A stretch of 64,000 nt of DNA from contig NZ_CP120468.1 in assembly GCF_029490015.1 (NCBI RefSeq), positions 2,232,001 to 2,296,000 of the forward strand. The letters run 5' to 3'. The DNA comes from Halobaculum limi. Its GTDB lineage: Archaea > Halobacteriota > Halobacteria > Halobacteriales > Haloferacaceae. The notes below the pieces were generated by a model, which searched no databases, had not been told where the DNA came from, and was given only the letters and a program-made list of their open reading frames with translations. The translations under genes were made by a program, and so were the position numbers. Of the stretch, positions 32,167-40,722 are shown piece by piece; position 1 is the first letter of the stretch, and the number at the start of each line of letters is the position of its first letter.

Positions 32167-33543
32167 TTAGTCCTCCGCCGCGGCGGCTCCGAAGTCGGCC
32201 TCGGAACTGTCCAGATGCTCGAAGGAGGCGTCGTCGTACAGGTGACACGCCACCTGCCGCGTTCCGGACGGCTGCGGCTGTGGCTGCCGTGACTCACACG
32301 GCGTGGTGACCACGTCGTCGAGCGCCGACAGTGCGGCGTCGGTGTCACCACCGATGACCGCCTCGGCGGCCTCGGTCAGCGCAGTGTGTGCGTCCGCCGG
32401 CAGGTCCAGCGAACTCATATCGACACGAGTACCGCCGGAGTCTATCTCCTCGTCCGTGCGGTACTCTTCTGGCACGTCGAGGGTCAGCCCCTCTTCGACG
32501 ACCGTCGCTGCGTCGTTCGCGGCCGTGTCGGGGTCGATGTCGCCGCGTCGCAGTTTCAGTTTGAACTGGTAGGCGCGGCGGAACGCCTCCTGGCTGCCCT
32601 GCCAGCGGTCTGGCGGGATGATGTGGGCACACCGTGGGTGGTAGCGACAGCCGCTCGGCGGGTTCCGCGGCGACGGCACCTCGCCGGTCGCGTTCGCGCG
32701 GCGGCGCTCCTCGCCCAGTTCCACGTCGGGCACCGCGTCGAACAGCGCCTCCGTGTACGGGTGTTTGGGGTCGTCGATGAGGTCGTCCGTCGGCCCCTGC
32801 TCGACCATATTGCCGAGGTACATGATACCGGCGCGGTCGCACATGTACCGGATGAGCGAGAGGTCGTGACTGATGAACAGGTACGTGAGGTCGTACTCCG
32901 CCTGCAGGCGCTTCATCAGGTTGAGCACGCCCGCGCGGATAGACACGTCCAGCATCGACACCGGTTCGTCACAGACGATGAAGTCCGGGTCGACGACGAG
33001 CGCCCGCGCGATGGCGACGCGCTGTCGCTCACCGCCCGAGAGTTCGTCTGGGAACGCGTCGAGGTACACCTCGGCGGGGCCGAGGCCGACGTCTTCCAGC
33101 ACCTGCTTGACGCGCTCGCGTCGCTCTTCGTACCCCTCGATCATATCGTTGATCTTGAGCGGTTCGGCGACGGTGTCGTACACCGTCATCCGAGGGTTGA
33201 GTGACTCGAACGGGTCCTGGAAGATCATCTGCACGCGCTTGCGGAACGAGCGTTCCTCCTCGCGAGTCATGTCGGTGATGTCGTTGCCGTCGAACCGGAT
33301 CGTCCCGTCCGTCGGCTCGTGGAGCTTCACCAACATCTTCCCGAGGGTGGTCTTCCCACAGCCAGACTCGCCCGCGATGCCGACGATGTCGCCCTTGCAG
33401 ATGTCGAGCGAGACACCGTCGACTGCGCGGACTGGCTGTGGCTCTCGACCCAGCAGGGTGTCGACGACGCCCTGCGACTGGTCGAAGAGCTTCTGCAGCC
33501 CGTCGATCTCTACTAGCGGCTCTCGATCCTCTGCTCGGTCCAT
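32167..33543 (-). CDS. dppF: Peptide/oligopeptide ABC transporter ATPase (DppF/OppF) with split C-terminal motif
   Basis: A 458-residue ATPase. Walker A GESGCGKTT is at 58-66, signature LSGGERQ at 168-174, Walker B FIVCDEP at 188-194. The oligopeptide-type C-terminal motif starts as GCRYHPRCAH (298-307), but its usual partner VACHLY does not come until 431-436, about 120 residues later than in bacterial OppF. The insert is acidic and helical (AAEAVIGGDTDAALSALDDV). The gene overlaps dppD by 31 bases. It powers uptake together with DppD. Confidence 0.9.
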   Translation of the reverse strand: MDRAEDREPLVEIDGLQKLFDQSQGVVDTLLGREPQPVRAVDGVSLDICKGDIVGIAGESGCGKTTLGKMLVKLHEPTDGTIRFDGNDITDMTREEERSFRKRVQMIFQDPFESLNPRMTVYDTVAEPLKINDMIEGYEERRERVKQVLEDVGLGPAEVYLDAFPDELSGGERQRVAIARALVVDPDFIVCDEPVSMLDVSIRAGVLNLMKRLQAEYDLTYLFISHDLSLIRYMCDRAGIMYLGNMVEQGPTDDLIDDPKHPYTEALFDAVPDVELGEERRRANATGEVPSPRNPPSGCRYHPRCAHIIPPDRWQGSQEAFRRAYQFKLKLRRGDIDPDTAANDAATVVEEGLTLDVPEEYRTDEEIDSGGTRVDMSSLDLPADAHTALTEAAEAVIGGDTDAALSALDDVVTTPCESRQPQPQPSGTRQVACHLYDDASFEHLDSSEADFGAAAAED

Positions 33544-34670
33544 GTGGATTCCTCCAGTGCGTCAGTTCGCAGTTGTTCGAGTTCGTCGATACGGTAACAC
33601 GCCGAGCGATGGGCGCGTGTGTCGGTGGCCTCCTGCAGTTGGCCCACCGACTCCGCGGCTTCGACGTCGTACATCGGTGGGTGGCTGGCGTGGCACTCCT
33701 CGATGGCGAACGGACACCGTTCGCGGAAGCGGCAGCCAGCGTCGGGGTCGCGTAGCGTCGGCGGTGTGCCGGGGATCGACACGAGGTCTTGGTCGGCCGA
33801 GGTGATCGTCGGGAACGAGTTCTTCAGTCCCAGCGTGTAGGGGTTGGCGGTCTCGCCGAAGATCTCGTCTTTCGGTCCCGACTCCATCACCTTCCCGCCG
33901 TACATCACGGCCATCCGGTCACAGATCTCGGCCATCACCGAGATGTCGTGACTGATGACGAGGATGGAGACGCCGAACTCCTCTTGCAACTTCTCCAGTT
34001 CCTCGAGGATGCGATCTTGGATGATCACGTCGAGCGCGGTCGTCGGCTCGTCGGCGATGAGGAGATCCGGACCACACGCCATCGCCATCGCGATGACAGC
34101 GCGTTGTTTCATCCCGCCGGAGAACTGGTGGGCGTAGTCGTCGGCGCGGTCGGGTTCGATGCCGACGCGCTCTAACAGGTCTCGGGCGCGTTCGTGCGCC
34201 TCTTCGGCGGTCGTCTCCGGTTCGTGTCGGAGGATCGCCTCGACGATCTGATCGCCGACCTTGTACACCGGGTTCAGCGCGTTCATCGCCGACTGCGGGA
34301 TGATGGCGATGTCGCGCCAGCGGATGTCGCGGATCTGTTTGTTCGACAGCGCCGCCAGATCCGTCTTGCCGTCCTCGCGAACGGGCTTGTTCGGGTCGTC
34401 GATGACGGACTGTTTGGCCTCGCCGTTGTCGTCGGCCCACTGCGGGAGGGTGCCGTCGAACCAGACGTGGCCGCCGGAGATGGAGCCGTTGTCGTCGAGC
34501 AGGTGGACGAGCCCTTTCGCGAGCGTGGTCTTCCCACAACCGGACTCGCCGACCAGCCCGTACGTCTCGCCGCGTTCGACGGAGAAGTTCACCTCGTCGG
34601 CCGCGTGGACCGCCGAGCCGTCGTCGACCGCGTATCGGATCGACAGGTCGTCTACTTCGAGTAGTGTCAT
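33513..34670 (-). CDS. dppD: Peptide/oligopeptide ABC transporter ATPase (DppD/OppD)
   Basis: A 385-residue ATPase. Walker A GESGCGKTT is at 41-49, signature FSGGMKQRAVIAMA and Walker B LLIADEPTTALD follow. The oligopeptide C-terminal motif GCRFRERCPFAIEECHASHP is intact, unlike in the DppF partner. An insertion of about 30 polar residues after the first beta strands (QWADDNGEAKQSVIDDPNKP) is unusual. It lies 22 bases after dppC. Confidence 0.92.
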   Translation of the reverse strand: MTLLEVDDLSIRYAVDDGSAVHAADEVNFSVERGETYGLVGESGCGKTTLAKGLVHLLDDNGSISGGHVWFDGTLPQWADDNGEAKQSVIDDPNKPVREDGKTDLAALSNKQIRDIRWRDIAIIPQSAMNALNPVYKVGDQIVEAILRHEPETTAEEAHERARDLLERVGIEPDRADDYAHQFSGGMKQRAVIAMAMACGPDLLIADEPTTALDVIIQDRILEELEKLQEEFGVSILVISHDISVMAEICDRMAVMYGGKVMESGPKDEIFGETANPYTLGLKNSFPTITSADQDLVSIPGTPPTLRDPDAGCRFRERCPFAIEECHASHPPMYDVEAAESVGQLQEATDTRAHRSACYRIDELEQLRTDALEESTWTEQRIESR

Positions 34671-34692
34671 TGGAAAGTGGTCTCTGATCGGG

Positions 34693-35655
34693 TTACCGCT
34701 GCGGGTTGGTCACGTCCTCCATCGAGAAGCCGATGAAGTAGAACGATGCAGCCATCAGCATCAGGGCGACACCCGGCGGGATGAGCCACCACCAGGCTTT
34801 GAACACGTACCCCGAGGACTTGATGTTCTCGAGCATAATCCCCCAGGAGTTGGCGGTGAAGTCCGCGAGTCCCAGGTACGCCAGCGACGCCTGCGCGATG
34901 ACCGCGCCCGCGGCGTCCTGTGCGAGGAACACGAACGAGATTGGGAGCACGTTCGGCATAATGTGCCGGAAGATGATCCGCGTGTCTGACGCGCCCGCGA
35001 CCTTCGCGGACTCGACGTACGAGCGCTCCTTCAACGAGAGCGTCTCTCCACGGATCGTGATGCAGTTGTTCAGCCACGAGGTGACGGCGATGCCGATGAT
35101 GATGTTCGTCGTCGTGATGCCGCGGATGGCGACCAACACGATGAGGAACGGCAGGAACGGCAGGCCGTACATGATGTCGACGAACCGCTGGATGGCCTCG
35201 TCGATCCAGGTGTCGCCGTAGAAGCCCGAGATGAGTCCCAGGGGGACGCCGACGAGACTCGACAGCAGGCCCGCCGCGAGGCCGATGTACATCGCGTTCT
35301 TCGCCGAGTAGATGACCAGCGTGAGGATGCCGTAGCCGTTGGCGTTCGTCCCAAGCGGGGCGAAGAACGGGTCACCGAACGCTGGCGGGTGCGGCAACGA
35401 GCGGATCTGCTCGGCGGTCAGTCGCCGGTCGAACGGTGGCTCACCGAGGTACGCGATCCACTCCGGAGAGTGCGGCGCGAACAGTCCAGGCACGAGCGCC
35501 CACAGCGTGTACGTGACGAGAATCACGAGGCCGAGCACGCCGATGCGGTGCTCGGTGAAGCGACTCCAGCCGCGCCGGAGTCGCTCGATTCGGGGCTCCC
35601 AGCGCTTCTTGAACGATTCGCCGTCCGGTCCGGATGATTCCTGTTGCGTTGCCAT
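34693..35655 (-). CDS. dppC: Peptide/oligopeptide ABC transporter permease DppC
   Basis: A 320-residue permease with a polar N-terminus of about 35 residues, then six hydrophobic segments. The EAA-type loop is present as SYVESAKVAGASDTRIIFRH and the block LPNVLPISFVFLAQDAAGAVI-like sequence follows. A long extracytoplasmic loop lies between the first two helices, normal for DppC. It overlaps dppB by one base (35655). Confidence 0.92.
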   Translation of the reverse strand: MATQQESSGPDGESFKKRWEPRIERLRRGWSRFTEHRIGVLGLVILVTYTLWALVPGLFAPHSPEWIAYLGEPPFDRRLTAEQIRSLPHPPAFGDPFFAPLGTNANGYGILTLVIYSAKNAMYIGLAAGLLSSLVGVPLGLISGFYGDTWIDEAIQRFVDIMYGLPFLPFLIVLVAIRGITTTNIIIGIAVTSWLNNCITIRGETLSLKERSYVESAKVAGASDTRIIFRHIMPNVLPISFVFLAQDAAGAVIAQASLAYLGLADFTANSWGIMLENIKSSGYVFKAWWWLIPPGVALMLMAASFYFIGFSMEDVTNPQR

Positions 35656-36644
35656 TATTCACCCTCCCCGAACTTGATTCGGGGGTCGAGATACGTGTAG
35701 ATGACGTCGGTGAGTAGTCGCATCACCACGACCAGCAGTGCGAGCATGAAGAACACCGCCTGTGCGACCGGGAAGTCCCGGTTGAGCACTGCCGAGACGA
35801 TGATCTGTCCCATCCCCGGCCAGTTGAACACGTTCTCGATAATCACCGATCCGTCGATGAGGAACGCGAGACTGACGACTGCGCCGGTCGCGACCGGGAT
35901 GAGTGCGTTACGAGCGGCGTGTTTGACCATCACCGTCCGCTCCGAGAGGCCCTTCGCGCGAGCGAGGAAGACGTACCCCTCGTCAGTGACCTGGTTCATC
36001 GTCGGTCGCATGATGAGCATCGAACCCACCCACCCGATGAAGGTCAGGCTGATGATCGGGAGTGCGATGTGGTACATCACGTCACGCATGACCGTGAACG
36101 CGGTCCACTCGAACTCGGGGAACTGGGTGAACATGTACGCGCTGGGCAACCAGCCGAGTTCGTAGTTGAGCACCCAGATGAACAGCCACGAGATCCAGAA
36201 GGCGGGCATCGAGTACAGCAGCAGCGACGTGCTGAAGATCGACTTGTCCTTCGTGGACCCGCGCCACCAGCCGAGATACATCCCGACCAGCGGGCCGACG
36301 ATGAACCCGATGATGAACGTCGACCCGAACAGCACGAGCGTCCGCGGCATCCGGCGGATGATCAGGTCCGCCACCGCCGTGTTGTAGGTCGGGGACCGGC
36401 CGAAGTTCCCGGTCTGGTAGTTGATCATAAACTGTAGGTACTGTCTCCATAATGGTTCGTTCAGTCCCCACGTCTCCCGGATGCGCTCGATCTGTTCGCC
36501 GGTCATCCCCGAAGTGATCATACTCGTGATAAACGAGCCGGGCATGCTTCGCAGGAGGACGAACAGCAGCGACATAATTACCAGGAGCGTCAGGTACGAA
36601 ACGACGATCCGTTTGGCGAGGTATTTTCCACTGATTCTGGTCAT
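35655..36644 (-). CDS. dppB: Peptide/oligopeptide ABC transporter permease DppB
   Basis: A 329-residue permease with six membrane helices. The N-terminal LAKRIVVSYLTLLVIMSLLF, the extracytoplasmic loop ending LRRMPRTLVLF-like (IIRRMPRTLVLFGSTF) and the EAA loop YVFLARAKGLSERTVMVKHA are typical of DppB/OppB. It follows the receptor gene after a 166-base gap that contains a strong hairpin. Confidence 0.92.
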   Translation of the reverse strand: MTRISGKYLAKRIVVSYLTLLVIMSLLFVLLRSMPGSFITSMITSGMTGEQIERIRETWGLNEPLWRQYLQFMINYQTGNFGRSPTYNTAVADLIIRRMPRTLVLFGSTFIIGFIVGPLVGMYLGWWRGSTKDKSIFSTSLLLYSMPAFWISWLFIWVLNYELGWLPSAYMFTQFPEFEWTAFTVMRDVMYHIALPIISLTFIGWVGSMLIMRPTMNQVTDEGYVFLARAKGLSERTVMVKHAARNALIPVATGAVVSLAFLIDGSVIIENVFNWPGMGQIIVSAVLNRDFPVAQAVFFMLALLVVVMRLLTDVIYTYLDPRIKFGEGE

Positions 36645-36724
36645 GCGTATGGTGACCGCGCTGCGTACTGGTTATTGACGAAGCCGTTGGTATGAAGTTG
36701 TTGCATCGTTCGTGCAGGACCCGT

Positions 36725-36768
36725 CGGCGCCGTTAGACACCTCGGCGGGGGCGAGGCGTCCGGCGCCG
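36725..36768. other. Strong hairpin between the receptor and permease genes of the peptide operon
   Basis: An outer stem of CGGCGCCG (36725-36732) and CGGCGCCG (36761-36768) surrounds an inner stem GACaCCTCG (36736-36744) with CGAGGcGTC (36752-36760) and a seven-base loop. One mismatch is seen. Placed between dppA and dppB, it could stabilise the receptor message or end part of the transcripts, giving more receptor than permease. Confidence 0.5.
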
Positions 36769-36810
36769 CACGCGTCGTCGACGTGAAGGGAACGCGCCGA
36801 CTTCGACTCG

Positions 36811-38883
36811 TTACTCCTGGCTCTGGTAGAGCTGGAGGAACTGCGTCGCCAGGTACGTCGACCCCGGACCGGGGATGTTGCCGACGTAGCCCGCCCAGTC
36901 GGCGGAGTTGATCGGCCACTTGGTCACGTCGTAGGAGGTGACCATCGTCGGGAAGTCGAGGTAGATGCGCTCGACGGCCTGCCGGGAGACGTCGTTACGT
37001 TCCTCGGCGTCGAGGGTACTGCGAGCCTCCGAGATGAGGTCGTCGGCACCCGCGTCCTCGAAGAGGCCGTACCCCATCGGGTTGTTGAGCAGCGTGTCGG
37101 TGTTGTTCGTGTCGCCGGTGTCCTTCGTCGAGTGGTCGTCGGCGTTGTCCGAGTGGAACAGGCTGTACAGGGTACTCGTCGCGAACGGCGACAGGTTGAC
37201 CCAGCCCATCGGGAAGATGTCGAAGTCCTCCTCGCCGTACACCTTACCGAGCATCGTGTTGAACGACATCACCTGGCGGTTGATCGGAATCCCGACCGAC
37301 TGCAGGGAGGCGATGAAGTTCTGGACCATCTTCGCCGTCTGCGGCGAGTCGGCCGCCGGGTAGACGAACATCGTGAGCGGGCCGCCGTTGATCTCGGTGA
37401 TCGTCTGGCCGTTCACGCGAATCTCCTGATCCGGGTTCTGGTCGGACTGACGCAGGACCTCGGACTCGACGGAGCCGAAGGTGTAGTCGTGTTTCGCCTC
37501 GGTCTGCCCGGCGGTGACGCCGGTCAAGCTACCGGGGTACTCCTGCCCGACGAAGGTTCCGCTCTCGCCGGAGATGACCTTCCCGTCGGTGAGGAACGAG
37601 CGGATGCCCTCAACGTCCGGGACGCCCGGACTCGACTGCCGGAACGTGAACGCCTGCGTGGAGTCGCCCGTGAGACGCGACTGGTCGGTTCCCGTCTCGG
37701 GCCGAACTGCAGTGTAGCCAGGCGGCATAATGAAGTCGCCCTCCTGGGCGTAGCCGCGCTGGAGGCGCTGCGTCCAGTAGATGTCGTCGAAGGCGAACCC
37801 GAGGACCTGACGGAACGCCGTGTCGTCGAGCGGCGTCGTGCGCAGGTTCATCGAGTAGTGGCCGTAGCCGGTGTCGAACCCGTCGACGAGGCTGAGGCCC
37901 TCCGTGTTCTGGACGTCCTCGATGCGCGAGGTGCGGATACCGCTGTATATCGAGTCGATGTCGCCCTCGAAGAACGCCTGCGTGAGTGCAGACGTCGAGG
38001 AGTACACCGAGATGCGGACGGCGTCGATGAACGGACCGCCGGAGCGCATGCCGGGGACCTCACTGCGCCATTCGAGTTCCGAGAGGTTGTACTCGCCCTC
38101 GCGGTCGGCGTACGAAATCTCGATGGACGTGTCGGGCTCGTAGCGGGTGACGACACCCGGACCGAGACCGACGGGACCGCCGTTCTCGTACGGCGTATAC
38201 GTGTTGAAGTCCTCGACGCCCTCCCACTTGTGCTGCGGCAGGAGCGGGAGCGCGAGCTGCGAGGAGGCGTAGGTGCCGATCGGCTTGTCGAGGATCATCT
38301 CGACGTCCCAGTCGTCATCCGACTGCTCGACGGACATAATCGGGCTGATGATCGAGATGAAGCCACCGGGCTCCTGATCCATCAGGTAGTTGTACGACCA
38401 GACGACGTCCTCGACGGTGAACTCGGTGCCGTCGTTCCACGTCAGGCCGTCCGTGCGGACGTTGAACTTGATGCTGACGTTAGGTTGGTCGTTCTCGTCG
38501 GAGTCGCCGTCTTCGAGCTGCTCGAACGTCCAGTCGGTGAAGACGTTCGGGTGGACCTCGAAGTTGACCGGGTCGGTCGTCGTCCCGGTCTCGTAGATCT
38601 GGTCGGTGATGACGCCGGAGTACGCGGAAGACGTCGCGAGGACGTTGATGCCCTTGGGCGCGGTGCCCATCCCGAAGTTGAAGATGCCGCCGGTCGGCAC
38701 GTCCGCGCTGTCGTCGACTTCGGTCGGCGTACTGTCTTCGGTCGTCTCCGATTCGGGAGTATCAGTCGCCTCCGTCTCTTCACTGCCGCCGCCGGAACAA
38801 CCGGCGAGGCCAACGGAGACCGCTGCGACACCAGTTCCCTGCAGGAACCGGCGCCGACTGGAACCAGATTTTTCTTCTGACAT
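36811..38883 (-). CDS. dppA: Peptide/oligopeptide ABC transporter substrate-binding lipoprotein (DppA)
   Basis: A 690-residue extracellular receptor of the SBP-5 family, about 100 residues longer than bacterial DppA. It has a Tat-type signal (SSRRRFLQGTG) and a lipobox ending at Cys29 (VGLAGC), followed by a Glu/Thr/Ser linker. The start at 38883 sits close before the Arg motif, and a TTAAG element about 30 bases upstream (38911-38915) fits a leaderless promoter; the ATG at 38910 would overlap it. Family blocks include FNVRTDGLTWNDGTEFTVED and DVVWSYNYLMDQ. It is first in the operon. Confidence 0.92.
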   Translation of the reverse strand: MSEEKSGSSRRRFLQGTGVAAVSVGLAGCSGGGSEETEATDTPESETTEDSTPTEVDDSADVPTGGIFNFGMGTAPKGINVLATSSAYSGVITDQIYETGTTTDPVNFEVHPNVFTDWTFEQLEDGDSDENDQPNVSIKFNVRTDGLTWNDGTEFTVEDVVWSYNYLMDQEPGGFISIISPIMSVEQSDDDWDVEMILDKPIGTYASSQLALPLLPQHKWEGVEDFNTYTPYENGGPVGLGPGVVTRYEPDTSIEISYADREGEYNLSELEWRSEVPGMRSGGPFIDAVRISVYSSTSALTQAFFEGDIDSIYSGIRTSRIEDVQNTEGLSLVDGFDTGYGHYSMNLRTTPLDDTAFRQVLGFAFDDIYWTQRLQRGYAQEGDFIMPPGYTAVRPETGTDQSRLTGDSTQAFTFRQSSPGVPDVEGIRSFLTDGKVISGESGTFVGQEYPGSLTGVTAGQTEAKHDYTFGSVESEVLRQSDQNPDQEIRVNGQTITEINGGPLTMFVYPAADSPQTAKMVQNFIASLQSVGIPINRQVMSFNTMLGKVYGEEDFDIFPMGWVNLSPFATSTLYSLFHSDNADDHSTKDTGDTNNTDTLLNNPMGYGLFEDAGADDLISEARSTLDAEERNDVSRQAVERIYLDFPTMVTSYDVTKWPINSADWAGYVGNIPGPGSTYLATQFLQLYQSQE

Positions 38884-39178
38884 ACGAGCATTCGTTATGG
38901 AATCCCACACTTAAGCATGGGGGTTTCTCTCATGAGGATTCAGGAAAGTCCGGACATTCTCACCGCCCCCACCGAGCGAGAGTCCATGTTTTCGTCGCTA
39001 AGGCGGTCGTTTGTCCGGTCTATATACTACTATTGTATCGAATAGTTATTCGCGCGAAATAAGCCGCATCCGAAACCGAGCGAACGGCTGCGGCGCTTAG
39101 CAGCAGTTTCGTGTGCAGCAACAAGCAGGTTCGCCAGCAATCTCGTGGCTTCGAACGGGCGGGTGCGAGTCGCGAACG
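38884..39178. other. Intergenic region upstream of the dpp operon
   Basis: No gene is seen in these 295 bases. The part near 38911 holds the candidate dppA promoter. A stretch near 39020-39052 is clearly AT-rich for this genome: TATATACTACTATTG is followed by CGAATA-GT-TATTCG (39039-39052), a 6+6 inverted repeat. No open frame of note or tRNA-like fold is visible. Confidence 0.5.
38911..38915 (-). promoter_or_regulatory. Candidate TATA element of the dpp operon
   Basis: TTAAG within cTTAAG, 28-32 bases before the dppA ATG, the distance expected for a leaderless haloarchaeal mRNA. Weak on its own. Confidence 0.35.
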
Positions 39179-39454
39179 CTATTCGCCACGAATGCCCGAC
39201 CGCGCACGGAGTCCGAAGTACATCGCGAGCGTCACCGCCGCCATCCCGCCGGAGAGGTACGTGGTCGCGGGAGCCGAGTCGACCCCTTGCTGTGCCAGTT
39301 CCATCCCCAGAAACGCCCACGCCGCAGCGGTCGCGAACCCCATCGCCATCGCCGCATAGCCGGCGTCCGTCCGGTCGCTGGCGTGGAGGTACACACCGAC
39401 GGTCAACACGATACCGCCGATGATGGCGAGCACCGTGCGCGTCCCAACTGCCAT
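39179..39454 (-). CDS. Small three-helix membrane protein
   Basis: A 91-residue protein with three hydrophobic segments (TVLAIIGGIVLTVGVYL; GYAAMAMGFATAAAWAFLGM; LSGGMAAVTLAMYFGL) and a basic end. I chose the ATG at 39454 because it begins right before the first helix; the longer open frame upstream is polar and overlaps the opposite-strand promoter region. Function unknown. Confidence 0.6.
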   Translation of the reverse strand: MAVGTRTVLAIIGGIVLTVGVYLHASDRTDAGYAAMAMGFATAAAWAFLGMELAQQGVDSAPATTYLSGGMAAVTLAMYFGLRARSGIRGE

Positions 39455-39582
39455 AGCCGTCGTTACTGGGGGTGAGTGATAAACGACGCGGGCCCGGCCG
39501 CACGAACGGCTCCACTCGGAGTTCGCCGGCGGAGTTCCGCCGCCAACACGGTTTTTCGAGTGGCGACCGGAGGGAAGGACGG

Positions 39583-40281
39583 ATGAGCGACTCACACAGC
39601 GCGTTGTTCGTCGTCAGCGAGGAAGGGTACTGGGCAGAGGAGTGTATCGAACCGCTCACGACGCTCGACGCCGCCGGCGTCGACGTCACCGTTGCGACAC
39701 CGTCGGGGTCGCCGCCGGTCGTCGACGAACGGTCCCTCGACCCCGAAGTCGTGGGCGAGGAGACGGTCGCCGAGTTCCGCGAGATTCACGAGACGGACGA
39801 ACGACTGCAGAATCCCGAACCGCTCGCCGCGGTCGACGCCGCCGACTACGACGCCGTCGTCTTCCCCGGTGGGCACGGCACGGAGTGGGACATCAACCAA
39901 GACGTGCACGCGCGCGAGGCACTCCGCACGGCCGTCGCCGGCGACGACGGCGTCGCACTCGTCGTCTGTCACGCGGTCGGTATCCTCGGGTTCACCCGGA
40001 CCGACGACGGCGGGTACCTCGTCGACGGCCGCGACGTGACCGGCTTCCCCAACGAGTGGGAGGAGGGAATCGTCGACGAGTTCGACCGCATCGACGGCCG
40101 GAAACTCCCGTACTGGGTCGAAGACGAGGTCGTCGCCGCCGGCGGCAACTTCGACGCGGAACTCGATTCTGACACGAGCGTCACCGTCGACGGCGACCTC
40201 GTCACCGCTCGCGGACCTGGTTCTTCGGCGGCGGCCGCCGAGACGTTGCTCGCCGAACTGGGCGTCGAACTCCCGGCGTAA
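39583..40281 (+). CDS. DJ-1/PfpI family protein (Hsp31/glyoxalase III-like)
   Basis: A 232-residue cytoplasmic protein. The nucleophile elbow is VVCHAVG with Cys129-His130, and VVFPGGHGTEWD (about 92-103) supplies the second conserved loop with a Glu nearby. Length and the ENPEPL-like N-terminal insertion match the Hsp31-type, larger DJ-1 proteins (glyoxalase III or chaperone). Divergent from the small membrane gene at 39179. The exact reaction is not certain. Confidence 0.85.
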   Translation: MSDSHSALFVVSEEGYWAEECIEPLTTLDAAGVDVTVATPSGSPPVVDERSLDPEVVGEETVAEFREIHETDERLQNPEPLAAVDAADYDAVVFPGGHGTEWDINQDVHAREALRTAVAGDDGVALVVCHAVGILGFTRTDDGGYLVDGRDVTGFPNEWEEGIVDEFDRIDGRKLPYWVEDEVVAAGGNFDAELDSDTSVTVDGDLVTARGPGSSAAAAETLLAELGVELPA

Positions 40282-40308
40282 GCGAGTTACCGCCGTCGAG
40301 GAGACGGG

Positions 40309-40599
40309 TCAGTCGTCCGCTTCGATCACGAACACCGGTTCTTCGATACTCTCGCTTTTACACTCGGGACACCGCGAGGGCACGTTAACGGGGTCGTCGA
40401 ACCCGCTGAAGCCGCAGTCACCGCACTCCGGCGGAGCGACCAGAAACTCCTCGCCGTCGGGGAGCGACTGCGCGACGTGTTCGAGGTGGTCGTACACGGT
40501 AGCGCGGGTCACATCGAACTCGGCGGCCAGAGCGCTTCCGGAGAGCGGCCGGTCGCGAAGCGCGTCCGCGATCCGTTCGCGAGTCGTCCGTTCGGGCAT
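40309..40599 (-). CDS. Small HTH regulator with zinc ribbon
   Basis: A 96-residue protein. Residues about 5-45 form a winged-helix/HTH (RERIADALRDRPLSGSALAA, then VTRATVYDHLEHV), and CGDCGF with CPECKS forms a zinc ribbon. This plan matches archaeal single-copy transcription regulators. It is convergent with the DJ-1 gene and divergent from the nucleotidyltransferase (123 bases). Target unknown. Confidence 0.75.
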   Translation of the reverse strand: MPERTTRERIADALRDRPLSGSALAAEFDVTRATVYDHLEHVAQSLPDGEEFLVAPPECGDCGFSGFDDPVNVPSRCPECKSESIEEPVFVIEADD

Positions 40600-40722
40600 A
40601 CCGTCTGGACGGGCGAGTCGGGTGAATCGTTTTCGGCCTCGTCGCCTCCATCGCGGATTTTATCGGGAGATTGACAACCGAGAGAAGAAAGACCCTTGAT
40701 GGATGCGCGTAACGTGGGCCGT

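Noticed and set aside
37132-38880. A 582-codon plus-strand open frame opposite dppA
   Set aside because: Antisense to a convincing Tat lipoprotein receptor. Its Val/Arg/Asp-biased translation shows no domain.
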